Shown here one piece after another: positions 42,984 through 54,370 of a stretch of 64,000 bases of DNA. A program made the translations under genes and the position numbers. Below the pieces are notes generated by a model. That model was not told the origin of the DNA and ran no database searches. It worked only from the letters and a program-made list of their open reading frames with translations. Source of the stretch: Calliopum simillimum (taxonomy: Eukaryota > Arthropoda > Insecta > Diptera > Lauxaniidae); assembly GCA_951812925.1 (NCBI GenBank), contig OX638368.1, positions 15,935,187 through 15,999,186 of the forward strand, read 5' to 3'. Each line of letters opens with the position of its first letter. Position 1 is the stretch's first letter.

Positions 42984-45088
42984 TGGGTGATTCTTAGATA
43001 ACTGTGCTTTTTCTAGTTGTAAAATTGGCAGATATTTTTTTTGGATTTTTGCAAGTTTCTTCATGCTATCTGATGTAAACACTCTCTTAAAACTCACCTT
43101 TTAAGTAGATCAACAACAAGTGTGAATTTACGGCTTTGAGGTCGAAATTAAGAAATTTTGCTGCCACGTTTGTGACCAAATTGCCACGTTTGTGACATTT
43201 TAGCCACAGTATGGAAAAATTATGGTTTTGAAGCGTTTTGATGAGAGATATATTGCATATAATGACAAATTTAAACTTCAAGACTAATTTTGCAACAGTG
43301 TCATGTCTCCGGTGGTCCATTTTTTTTTATACCCTACGGCCCTAAAGATCAACTATGGTTCCCTGTCCTCTGTTTTAATAGCCGTTTATGATGGATTAGG
43401 ATCTCCTTATTACGAATCTGATCTTGATTTTTTTCTATTACATCAGTATCCTTAGTTATCCTTGCTCAAAAGAGAAAAAATCACTGTTTTGACATCTACT
43501 TAACTAAAACAGCAATAAGTAAAATTAATTTTTGTCAATGGATTCAGACAGCCGAATTTATTATCAACAAGACAAAATTTACCGTTTTTCAATTGGATTC
43601 CCAGTTTCCGAGTTATAAGCCTTTAAAAAAAGGATACCTCTCAATAACACACAAAGGATTTTCTGGACCGAAAAATTAACAAAAATGGTAAGTTTTATTA
43701 TTTTTACCAGAAATATATTTTACCACGAAAATTTTAAGCCCTTGCAGACTAAAATCGGATGAAAAAATAAGGCTCTATTGTAGATTTAGTGAATGAACAG
43801 ATGAAATTTTGATTCTGTGAATTTGCAAAGTAGTAGTTTAGTAGGCTTAGTCACTAAATCTAGAATAGAGCTGTCATTTTTCATGCGATTATGGTCTGCA
43901 AAGTCACGAAATTTTTGTAATTAAATATGTTATTGATAAAAATAATAAAACTTGATTTTTGTAACTTTTCGGTCTCGAAAAATCCTTTGTATGTTATCGA
44001 AAGATGTCCTTAATTTAAATGCTTATAACTCGGAAGCTAAGAATCCAATTGAAAAACGGTAAATTATGTCTTGTTGACAATAAATTTGGCTGTCTGAATC
44101 CATTGACAAAACTTTATTTTACTTGTTGTTGTTTTTATTCTATAGCTTTAAGAAGATGTCAAAACAGTGATTTTTTCACTTTTGAGCAAGGATAACTCAG
44201 GATTCTGATGGTGTAGAAAAATTTTTGTATTAAAAACATAATTAATAGCCTTCAACTAAACATCTGTATACTCAAACTTTATATGAAATATGTTTTTTTG
44301 CGGACTGATAAAAAGTGCCACGTTTGTGACATTTTTGATGCGCCACGTTTGTGACATTTTTGCAGTTTATCGCTCATTGTAAAGCACGCTTTTGAGTTCA
44401 AGATTTTTCCGAAAGAATTTGGGGTCATGTCTGCAAATCCTACAAAAAAATTGTTTCATGCATAAAATAAAATGTCCTACCTGGGAGTGCCGAGTGCCAC
44501 GTTTGTGACCATAATTTTTAGAAAAAACTGTTTTTGTTTATAAAATGCCCTATAAAACGCAAACAGATTTCTTTTTGGACGCGTTCGGACATGATGACGT
44601 TTGGGTGATGGATAGTTATCAGAATTAATGCATGTGTATTGCAATCTATTGACTGAAACAGTAGTACCATGCAGTAGTAGCATAATGCTTTTAAGAATTT
44701 TTTTTTTCCAAAACTAGGGGACAGTTTTCAATTCGAAATTGTGCCCTCTAAAAATTATTTAAAACTGCAGATGAGCTCAGAATATTGTAGCCTTAAGTAT
44801 TTACTTAATATGTGTAGTAACTTGTTTTCTGTTCTATTTCCGTTTTGTGGTCGTTTTTCATCGTTTTGTGTATAAAAAGTTGGGGTAGGACATGCCACGT
44901 TTGTGACATTTGGGGTATATTTGCAAACTTTCACAATAGACCAATAATTATTTGGTGGTAAAATTGATCCGCTCTATTAGAAAAACATAGTTTCTAACTT
45001 ATAGCGTAATTTTTTGTGAAAAAAAAGCCTACTGTATAGGTGAAATCTCCAGAGGACACAAAAAGTACAGTTATCTGAGAATCACCCA
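42984..45088. mobile_element. 2.1-kb TIR element with GCCACGTTTGTGAC repeats
   Basis: The ends TGGGTGATTCTTAGATAACT and the complement of AGTTATCTGAGAATCACCCA are inverted repeats of about 28 bp, with TA on both sides (42982-42983, 45089-45090). Six exact copies of GCCACGTTTGTGAC, all on one strand, start at 43163, 43183, 44317, 44342, 44496 and 44894. No transposase is encoded. The middle is an inverted repeat (43430-44222). Confidence 0.85.
43430..44222. repeat. internal ~790-bp inverted repeat
   Basis: 'ttgctcaaaagagaaaaaat' (43462) is mirrored by 'ttttttcacttttgagcaa' (44172-44190). 'accgtttttcaattggattc' is mirrored by 'gaatccaattgaaaaacggt'. The centre is near 43825. It may be a separate insertion or the element's own foldback core. 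Confidence 0.85.
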
Positions 45089-45091
45089 TAT

Positions 45092-45703
45092 ATGAAAGGT
45101 TAGGTATTTTAATCGTTAAAAAGTGAGCTTAAGCACTTAGTTTACTGCACACTTTTCGAACAATGTATAGCTCTCAGATTTGGCACTTTCCTACCAAATT
45201 TCATCAAAATAGATTGTATAGTTTGTGATATATTAAAAGGTGTAACGAAAAGTGTCGAAAAATGTACAGTGACCTTGAAAGAAGTTTATCTTTAAGAAAA
45301 TAAACAAAAATTCTCCTTTTTTACAGAAAGTTGGTCACCTTAATTTTAGCATGCATGCTCCGGCCAACTGGGTATGTACATATATATTTTACCGCATTAT
45401 TTGGCTGCCAAGTAACCGGAGTTGTCAACAGCGCATTTATGTAGTAGTAGTAGTAGCGGTAGTTATCATTGCTGTCATCGTGCGATATTGTATTTAGCTA
45501 CTGCAGCGGATGTGAAACGATCCGTTGTGTCATTGAAATATCAAATTTAAATTTCAAGGGAAAATGTATATGGAGTGGTTCATTTTAATCGACAAATGGA
45601 AGTATTCGTACAGGTGTGGCAGAATAAAATACCCTTTATTTGAATTTACCTACATATAAGCAAATTTGTTGTAAAAATCCCTCTCAATTTTTATGTTAAA
45701 AAT
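45092..45703. other. no feature recognised
   Basis: Mostly unique DNA. A (GTA)n run lies near 45441-45460. No exon seen. Confidence 0.4.
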
Positions 45704-46392
45704 TTAAGGGGGGCTTCTCATGTAAAATTTTCAAAAACTCGATTTTTTTTTTCATAGGTTGATAGAATAACGTCTTGACTCAACTCTAAATATTATGGAA
45801 AATATGATTGATTGAACCAGCGAGCTCATGTAAAATTTTCAAAAAATCGATTTTTTTTAAAAACTTTAAATCGTTTTTTCTCAAAACTATGGTTTTAAAA
45901 TCGCGGTACACGATTGCGAAAAAACTACTTAGCCGAATTTTGATTTCTGAAAAGTGTTTTGCAGATTATAAATTGAACAAGTGCATGAATGTCTGAAATT
46001 GTGGAAAAAAAATTATTTTATACACTTTTTAGCCCCATTTAGCGACAAAAAATGACGACAAAATAGCACTTTTTTTTCAAGACGTGATTTCAATATTGTA
46101 GAATCGAATTTTTTGGAGTTGCAGACATTCATGCACTCAGGGGAACCCTGCTGAATAATAAAAAAATTTTGTTTTATGTTTCAGATAAAATCTTTGGGCT
46201 CCACAATGTACCGCGATAAATCCGACTTATTAAATGTCGCGTGTGGCGCGTGGCCGCCATTTTGTCATTTTAGTTTTTGAAAAAATGCTTTTTTTGTAGT
46301 TCAAACATGTTCTTAAATATATGCAAAAAATTATATGTGTGTTTTTATTTTCCGAGTGAATTTTGACGTGTTACATGAGAAGCCCCCCTTAA
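45704..46392. mobile_element. TTAA-flanked MITE (GGGGGGCTTCTCATGTAA ends)
   Basis: TTAA (45704-45707) + GGGGGGCTTCTCATGTAA on the left; TTACATGAGAAGCCCCCC + TTAA (46389-46392) on the right. TTAA targets are used by piggyBac and Kolobok elements. 'catgtaaaattttcaaaaa' occurs twice inside (45719, 45828), and 'gcatgaatgtctg' at 45983 is inverted at 46122. No transposase. Confidence 0.85.
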
Positions 46393-46400
46393 AAATAAAA

Positions 46401-46550
46401 TCAACAACTTAATATGGAAGTTCCTACTGGGTTATGCTCTAAGAAATGTACATGGGTGAATCTACGAAAAGTGTATCAACAACTTAATATGGAAGTTCCT
46501 ACTGGGTTATGCTCTAAGAAATGTACATGGGTGAATCTACGAAAAGTGTA
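46401..46550 (+). repeat. 75-bp perfect tandem duplication
   Basis: 'tcaacaacttaatatggaag' begins at 46401 and again at 46476; the 75 bp between repeat without visible change except near the end (gtgtat/gtgtac). The unit is 25 codons long, so a frame opening at 46414 reads MEVPTGLCSKKCTWV twice. It lies right beside the TTAA element. Confidence 0.9.
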
Positions 46551-47034
46551 CCAAAACATGCCTTATTTTGTCCCCACCTATTTTTTATGTTTTCATTATT
46601 TGAATTAATTTCTGCAACTTTTTTGAAAAGCTAACATAATCTGTCAGGGTTGCCATATGTTTTTTTAAAGCTTCTCTCAAACCATATGTTTGAAAACTTA
46701 AAATAAAATTTTAGTCTAAAAACGCTTAAATAAACTCTTAAAAAAACCAACAAAAATTTCAAGTGTTGCCACATGGCTGTTTTCGAAAATCTTCTTTAAA
46801 GTTTGCTTTGTTTTTACTTAATTTAAATTTTCGAAGGCAACCGAACCAAAATATGACTAAGGCAAAACCGGGTGGCAAGACCGAAAGTTTTTGTACAATC
46901 TTAACAAAGTTTGTCTGCTTTCAATTTGGTCAAAAAAAGAAATAATTTAACCAGATTTTCAAAAATTACAAAATGGCAACCCTAAAAATTTGTGTAAGAT
47001 TTTTAAAAAGGTTAGTTAAGTGATTTAAGACTAA

Positions 47035-47436
47035 GGGCCGGTTTCACAATGTACAGTTAAGATATTTTAAAACTAAAGTTTACTAACGGTAGCTATGGGT
47101 ATAAACTTTCCGTTAAATTATTTGGATTTCAATAAATTCCATTTTTTAACTTATGGTTAAATATATATTGTGAATAAATAACAAATTTCCCCTTAAAATG
47201 TTTTCAAAAAATGTAAACATTTCAAATTTTTTCATATGAATTTCAAAAAATAATTGAATTTATTTCAATCTGCCAGTTAAATTTTAACTGAAAAATTTGT
47301 GCCAGTTAAAGTTAACTGAACGTTAGAGTTTACTTTCCGTCAGTTAATAAATAACTTCACATTGAGAAAACAATTTTATTCAAACTTACAGTTAAAGTTT
47401 CAGTTAAACGTTAACTGGACATTGTGAAAACGGCCC
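47035..47436. mobile_element. 402-bp MITE with TAA duplication (PIF/Harbinger-like)
   Basis: GGGCCGGTTTCACAATGTAC on the left and the complement of ACATTGTGAAAACGGCCC on the right, with direct TAA at 47032-47034 and 47437-47439. A 3-bp TWA duplication points to PIF/Harbinger-type transposition. The ends continue as inverted CAGTTAA motifs. It splits two diverged copies of a 'ggtggcaa.acc.aaagttt' repeat (46840-46990 and 47460-47640). Confidence 0.88.
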
Positions 47437-47639
47437 TAAATTGTAATTTTTATTTTTAAAATAAAGGGCATGAACAAAAAGTTAAAAAAACCAGGTGGCA
47501 ACACCAAAAGTTTTGTTTTATTTTAAAGAAGTTTATCAGAGCGTTTCTGAGACCAAAAATTTCAATTTAGTCAAAAGAAGTAAGATTTAAACAAGATTTT
47601 TGAAAATAACCAGACAGCTCTAAAATTTTGTTTGGACAT

Positions 47640-49370
47640 CGCTAGGTTTATGCACAGTGCCTAATCATAAAAAGGAAAATTAGTTCAACAAGTCTAATGA
47701 ATTAAGCAATGAGCAACAATGTTTCGTAAGAGAAAAATTTGACGGGAGAATTACTATACGGTAGAGTGACAAAATATTGCAAAAACCGTAGTAGAACAAT
47801 GGAAATAGCAATTATTTTTAAAAAAGTAGAAACTGGTGGTTAGCCACTCTAATTGTTTATTGATTTACTTATATGAAAATAAATGAATATGTATAGTAAT
47901 ATAAAAAAACTTATAGGGAGAATGACACACACTTACCTTCTTTACAAAATTTTTAAACTTTTTTTAAACGCACTGACACGCATATTCACTATCGAAAAAC
48001 CAAAACTGACTGAGCAAAAAAAAAAATTTCTTCACTTTTAAATCTCTTTCTACTCAATATTTAAAAATTTACAGTTACGTGTATGATAAGAAAAACTGAG
48101 CGGAGATAGACTAAAACGACGGACCAACTTCTATGTATGGCAATTCAATTTAAAAATTTTTTTTCGAAGCGGGAGCAGGGATATTGACTTTTTAGCACTT
48201 TGTGTTATAACTTTATAGCAAAATATCGAGAGTTATTTGTTTTCTAAATTTAAACATGGTTTTGAGCCCCGTGACATTGAATGGTACATTTTTCGGAGAA
48301 TCACTCACATATCCATGTAAGTATTTTAAAGCGCGCGGCACTTGCATGTTGTATCCTTATTACATTTATTGGTATACATTTTTACTTTTTTATTTTTATT
48401 TCATTTTTATTTTATCTCAACGATTTAGAAGCCATTTTTATTACAATTTTATTTTCTTCTTTTTTTTTTTACACTGCGCCATAGCAGTCCATGCTGCACC
48501 GCACTGCGCGCTGTCTGCGTTCAATTTTCTTAAGGCTCCTTGTGCCTTATTGCCTGCCTTAGTGCCTCTGTGTTCACCGTCATGTATTTTTGGTTTATCT
48601 CACTCTGTCTCGAGGTTAAGTGAATTTTTCAATGATATCTTTTCCAACATATGTATGTGTGTATGTTTATTGCATGTGCGTTTGTGTGCAAGTTTCACTG
48701 TTTATGTGTTGTTGTTATTGCTGTTGCCGTTTGAAACCATAAAATTGCTTTAGGTTTTCGTCAGCAGTTTTTTTTTTCATTCTTGGATTTTGATGTTGTG
48801 TTCCTGTGGTTTAAGTTTTTTTTTTTGAATTTTTTTTTTATTGTTGGATTTTCCGCATTTATTTTCATAAATGCGGCGATTTGCAGCAGAGTCTTAAAAT
48901 ATTATGCAATATTTTTATATTTGCGAAAACGTGCAATAAAAATAAAATTCTTCTGCTGGCAGATTTTAAGTGAAAATATTTAGAAGTTTTTTTTTAAAAA
49001 AACAGAAAAAAAAGAAAAAAAAAGGATATATGTGACATTAAATTTTGGCACTAAAACATTATTTTTATCTACTTATGCCAAAGTTGAGAATTTTCGTTGC
49101 CTCAGTCTAAATATATACTATTTTTGCATTTTTGAAAGCTAACATCAGATGCTCGCTCATGTTCAGTGAATTTGGAAAGTATATCACATTTTTTCTAGAT
49201 GAATAAGTTCTTATCTTTAAAATGTTGAAATATAGTAGTTTTAACATAATATTTGCGAAAGTTATAGACATTGAAATGTTATTTCCTACATGATTTTCTT
49301 TATGCATTACATGTCGTATGATTAACATTAATAACATCAGTTGTACATATTTTTATTTATACTAAAATTG
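47640..49370. other. no feature recognised
   Basis: Includes a T-rich interval with a 165-codon plus frame (48256-48753), hydrophobic because of T-rich composition. I do not consider it a gene. An ACTTAC donor-like site (RC) near 47932 has no exon upstream of it. Confidence 0.4.
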
Positions 49371-49374
49371 CCCA

Positions 49375-49733
49375 ATGTTTTAGTACTTTTTTTTTGCTAT
49401 TTGGTACAAAATGGAAAAGCTCATTTATCATCCCTGGTGCAATGACAAATGTGAAATGAAAAGAAAACAAAAAACATGAAGTCAGTGTTAGTTTTTTGTC
49501 TTTCTCTTTGTGCTGATTCCTCATTTCAGCTCTGAGTGACCACGTATTTTGTCGAAGTTAATATTGAAAAGTTTTCATTTAATTTTACCAGGCTTAATGG
49601 CAAAATATTAAAATAATTTTAACTTTGTGCACATTTACACACTAATACCTTTCTAATGGTGTATAATTCAAGGATGTGCTCCTTTTCTTACATAGTGAAA
49701 AAGGTAGGACAAATTTTTGTCTTGCGTATAGTA
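49375..49733. repeat. interspersed repeat C, copy 3
   Basis: Matches 34410-34670 from 'tagtactttttttttgctat' to 'tttttgtcttgcgta'. About 120 bp of extra sequence ('gaaaagaaaacaaaaaacat...') lies after 'catccctggt'. A mariner fossil starts directly at its right end. Confidence 0.75.
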
Positions 49734-50220
49734 GATAATCCTAAGTGCAAAAAACATATGGCAAATCCACCAAAGCATATGGTGGGACTGGAAAGGTGTT
49801 TTGTACTACGAACTGCTTCCAAATGGTCAAACCATCAAAGAACCATTGTATTGAACCCAACTACTTAATTCATTTGAAGCGGGAATATGAAAGAAAAACG
49901 TAAAGAATATGAGACCAGACACGAGTGAAAAATTGTTCATCATGACAACGCTCGGTCACATGTTGCGGCTTCGGTCAGAAACTATTTTAACAATAGTGGA
50001 AATTCTGCCTCATCTGCCTGATAATCCAGACTTAGTGTCATCTGACTACCACTTGTTTCGATCGATGGGGAACGCTCTTTCCGGAATGCGCTTCACTTCA
50101 GTTGAAAAAATTAAAAATTGGCTCGATTCACTCTAGGGCTAAAAAGACGAAAAATTTGATCCGAAATTCATAAATTGCCAGTAAGTTTTTAACTTTACAA
50201 CTAAATAAACGGCAGTCTCC
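49734..50220 (+). pseudogene. mariner transposase remnant
   Basis: Frames switch between VHHDNARSHVAASVRNYF (second catalytic D, HHDNARxHVA) and NPDLVSSDYHLFRSMGNALS then GMRFTSVEKIKNWLDSL (third D, PDLxxSDYHLF). These are standard mariner blocks in the right order, about 34 residues apart. At least one frameshift and stops; the N-terminal HTH and first D are missing. Confidence 0.85.
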
Positions 50221-51369
50221 ATGAAGTTTGAATGTCTTCAACTGAAAACACTAAATATCACTCAGTGATGAGTAGTGACATTTATTTTTGTACAAATGAA
50301 ATAATATCACTCATACGCCAACGTTTTGGCGGTAGCTTCTGAAATGTATGGCACTTTAACATGTGCCAAAATAAAGGAAAAAAAAGCTAAAAAAAGAAGC
50401 AAAAATAAAAAAAAATTACACGCGTCAAAAAACGAACAAAAAGCAAAAAAGTTCTTGTCAACAGAAAAAGTTTGCGCTGCTATAGATAGCAACGAATGAA
50501 ATGCAGATAATTAGTACGAAAAGTTCACTTTGACGTATGATTTACAAAGGGGCCATTCCATTCAATTCATTTCAGTTGCGCTATTTTTGCACATTTGGGC
50601 AGCCAGCCAAAGGCGTTGCAACGAAGGAAGAGAAAATTGATTTTGTGCTATTCAGCAAAGGAAAGATATTGAATTTGGCGTGGAAAAAAACCAAGTTTTT
50701 TTTTTTGCCATGTCATACAAGACATTTAGGAAAAAGTTAGGAAACATGATAAAAAATTCACTTTTTTTTGTCAACTCAACAAATTTTGTGCCAAAGAAAA
50801 AGTTGAATGTTGGAAAAATGTTGTGCAGTAAGAAATGTACTAAAATTTGCAGAGAAAAAGGAATATAGTCGTTTGTGACTAGAAGTTTTAATATTTCGCG
50901 TAGATTTTCCAAGAAATGTTTTTCCTTGTTACAAAGGTAACATGAGGCAGACTTTAAAACTGATTAATTTAAATTTTAAATTTCTCGTTAAAGGAGGAGT
51001 TGATCCTTTAAAGCATCTCCACAAAAGTTACCCTTTTTGTTTTGTTTCTACGCTAAATTAAACGCTTTCTTATGAATTATAATTTGCAAGCTTTGTGGCC
51101 ACTGAATTTACATACCGTTTGGTTTTGTTCGTAAGCAAATTAAATATGGCTGAAAAGTTAAAAGCTGCAAATCAGTCAACTATTTTTTATGCGTTGCTAA
51201 GCAAGTAGAAAAAAAAACCGAAAAATAAAACAAAGAGTTTATAGCAGAGAAAAAGGGTTAAATTTACCTTAATATGCGGTAAAAAAATGCAGACTCATTG
51301 AAATGTAGTTTCCGCTTAAAAAGTTAACCAAATAAGGTATAAGGTGGGCAGATATTTCTATACAACAGA
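50221..51369. other. no feature recognised
   Basis: AT-rich DNA with small chance frames on both strands of the same stretch (50537-50912). No element ends or exons found. Confidence 0.4.
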
Positions 51370-52350
51370 TTAGATTAAACTTAAAAACTTACTAAATATA
51401 TTATAAATCAAAAATAAGATTTGTTTATAGAATAGGTTATCAATCAAACAAACATCATATCAGTTTATAAATCTAACAGCCTCTCAATTTATTCATTAAT
51501 CAATATAAGTCAATTAAATCTGGCAATAGAATGTAATACGTGAATGTTTTTGCTATATTTTTTTACTGCTTCATTTTAATCGCAGCAATTAATCGCACCA
51601 CCATCACCAATTAATTAAAGAATCCATCATTCAATTATTTAATTAGTCTTTTGATCTCACAATAAATTAATCGATTTCTCAATAAATAATGTAATTAATT
51701 AATCAATGGGTCATCTAATCAACTAATTAAATTATAAATTAATCAATTAAAAAAGTAACTAACTAATCAGTAAGGTATTTATTCAAACAATCAATTAAAT
51801 AACTAGTCTGTTATTCAAAACATGGGTTTATTAACTGATTGATTTATCAATTTACACGTCAATCAATTGTTCAATCAATAAATTAATCAATTAGTCAGCT
51901 AATCAGTTAACCAAATTATAAATTAATCAATCAATCGATTAGTAAAATATTTTATTAATCAGTCAATTTAATAATTAATCTTATAACAAATCATTTCAAT
52001 AATAAATAATTAATTCATCAACTAAGCAATTAACTTATCATTAAAACAGCTATTTAGTCAGTTAATCTTTTAGTTGATCAATCAATGGTAAAATTGATGA
52101 GTTAATTAATCAATTGATCAATTAATCAATTAGTCATCTAAGTTTTAGATCAAATCATCAATTCATTTATCAATCTCTTTCTGTTCATCATTTGATCATT
52201 TGATCAATAGATTAATTATGAATTAATCAAATATTTAATTAATCAAATACTTATATAGTTAGACACTTAAATACGTGTTCCATTAATCAAATAATTCCTT
52301 TATCAATTATTCATTTAACGTAGTAAACAATAAATCAATTAGTTAGCTAA
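51370..52350. repeat. AATC/ATTA-rich degenerate simple-sequence tract
   Basis: About 1 kb dominated by variants of 'atcaattaatcaatta', 'aatcaatcaatt' and 'tagtcagctaatcagtta'. The motif drifts rather than repeating exactly, as in an old tetranucleotide expansion. No coding. Confidence 0.8.
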
Positions 52351-52689
52351 TACAAGAATCAGTTAAGATTTCTATCTTATATTTATCTAATTCAGAAAAA
52401 TTCCAAAAACGGGCATGATACGTCAACTGACACATCTATTTCTCATACAAATTGAACGTATTTTATTGAAAAAAAAAAAAAAAGAAAGATGAGGAAGTGC
52501 TCATATGGCAGTGAAATGTTGAATTCTTAATAATGAAAGAATCAATCAATCATTTTATCTTATATCTAATTAAAAAATATTCCAAAAATGGGTGTGATAT
52601 GTCAATGGACACGCCTAACTTCCATATGAAATTAACAAAAATTTTTTAGCCCTGAAGATGCACTTTGCAAAAAATCTCGATATTGAGTT

Positions 52690-54370
52690 TTCAGACAAGT
52701 GGACCGTGGAGTAGATGGCGGGCATAGATTGATACAAAAAATTCATTCTTGGCAAAAGAGCAATGTCAAAAAGGGCTGCAAATTACGTCACCTAGCCGGC
52801 TTACTCTGCAAAACAATTGATCTGGCATTGACGCCAAAGAGAATCAAGTCTGGTTTCAAAGCCAGGCCTGACGAGAGGGGGGGTAAAGGGGATTCCCCCG
52901 GGCCCGGAGTTTTTCGGAGGGCCCGGATTTAAGCAGAAACAAAATCTTCATTAATAAAATATATAGTAGTATTTTGCAAGATTGCGAAATGATATCTACG
53001 CTCAACTAGAGAAAACGAGCCCAACCGACGAACACGAAACAAGCACTTGAGAAAAAGCCAAGGCCCGCACAATTACTTATTTTTTTTTTGTTTTTAAATG
53101 AGAAAAAATAAAGATTATGCATTGTCTGCTAATTTTTTGGACAAATCTAATAAGTTTTTTTGTTTGACTTAACTTACTTCATTTTCACTCTAAACACTTC
53201 ACTTATACATCATTTTCCATATTTTTATTTAAGAACAGAATTTTTTTCCCAGTTTGTGCTTCTAAACCTTCATGTGACTTACAAGTCCTCACGGGCCTCT
53301 AAATTAAGGGCATGAAAATCGATTTCAAAGCCCGAGCCTATCGCTGGTAAGTAGAACCTCACGGGTCATGAATAAAACTAGAGCCAACGCCCATCTTTAC
53401 TCTCAACTATAAAAAAATAAAACCTTCAAAATTAATTAATTTTGCACGCTACATAACTTAATAATTTTAAGGTACCGTTGAAAGGAAAATTATACAAGTC
53501 CATTTTATAGCTCATTTTGAAGACAAAAATCTGTACAGATTCATTCCTTAAAAATTAGTATGTGTTTTTAGTTACCTTTTTCTTTTTAATTAATTTACAT
53601 TTAAATTCCTACAACATAGGATCTCCAGAACAAATATTTCACCAGTTTAATATTTGGACCGAAATCGCTTAAGAATATAATGTTGATTTATGACATCTCC
53701 GAAAAAACCAATAGTCTCGAAGTAACGGGCAGTTAAAATGATTTGCCTTTTTTTAGTATGTTTTTCAACCATTGATCGAAGACTGACCGAAATTTTATTT
53801 TTGACTTTTATTTTATGAATATGGGCGGGAAGTAAACAAAATCACAAATTTCATATATCTTTTGGGCATCCTGTGGGTTAGTATCGAATAAAAAAAAAAA
53901 TTTGTAGTTGAGGGGGCCCGGTATGTACTTACCCCCGAGCCCGGATTTTCTCTCCACGCCTCTGTTCAGGGCAACCTGCATGATGCCATTCGTTCCAAAT
54001 GTTTCAGTGACGCTGATTTCGTTAGGCCGTTGAGCAGAATTTGTTGAATTTGTGTGAGTCAATGTTTCCAAAATAAATAAATTTTGCTTTTTTCTCCATT
54101 TGATTACGTTTAATTTCATATTTTCCCATTTTAAGCCGATTTTCTAAGGGTGCCCACTACAGACCTAACAATTTTTTTGTCAAAAATAATCATTTCACGA
54201 TTTTTTTGAAATAATTTTTCCAACTCACGAAATTAATTTAGTTTCTTTACCAGTAGTTAGCTAAGGTCTTTAGATTTCCAATTATACTTATACTTCTGTA
54301 TGTCAGCATAATATATATTTAGTCAAAAGTTATGAGTCGATGACAAAAAAGTGGCCACACCCGGCACTAT
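52690..54370. mobile_element. repeat family B, copy 2 (inverted), host of a hAT insertion
   Basis: It is the reverse complement of parts of 25270-25830: 'cagacaagtggaccgtggag' and 'tggcaaaagagcaatgtcaa' on the left; 'ttttctaagggtgcccacta' and 'aaaaagtggccacacccggc' on the right. It keeps about 100 bp deleted from copy 1. The 1,102-bp hAT element at 52863-53964 divides it. Confidence 0.75.
52863..53964. mobile_element. hAT-type non-autonomous element
   Basis: Left end CAGGCCTGACGAGAG, right end (complement) CAGAGGCGTGGAGAG, both followed inside by GGGCCCGG-type blocks. Flanking 8-bp duplications are TTCAAAGC (52855-52862) and TTCAGGGC (53965-53972), 6/8 identical. CAGxGGCG ends and an 8-bp duplication are hAT hallmarks. 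No transposase frame. Confidence 0.85.

Noticed and set aside
42984..45088. Reading the GCCACGTTTGTGAC boxes as host regulatory sites
   Set aside because: All six copies sit within one TIR element with TA flanks, so they are more simply part of that element; kept only as a finding about the element.
48256..48753. 165-codon plus-strand frame with several hydrophobic segments
   Set aside because: The hydrophobicity follows from T-rich DNA (Phe/Leu/Tyr/Ser codons). There is no recognisable domain, signal for splicing or conservation clue.
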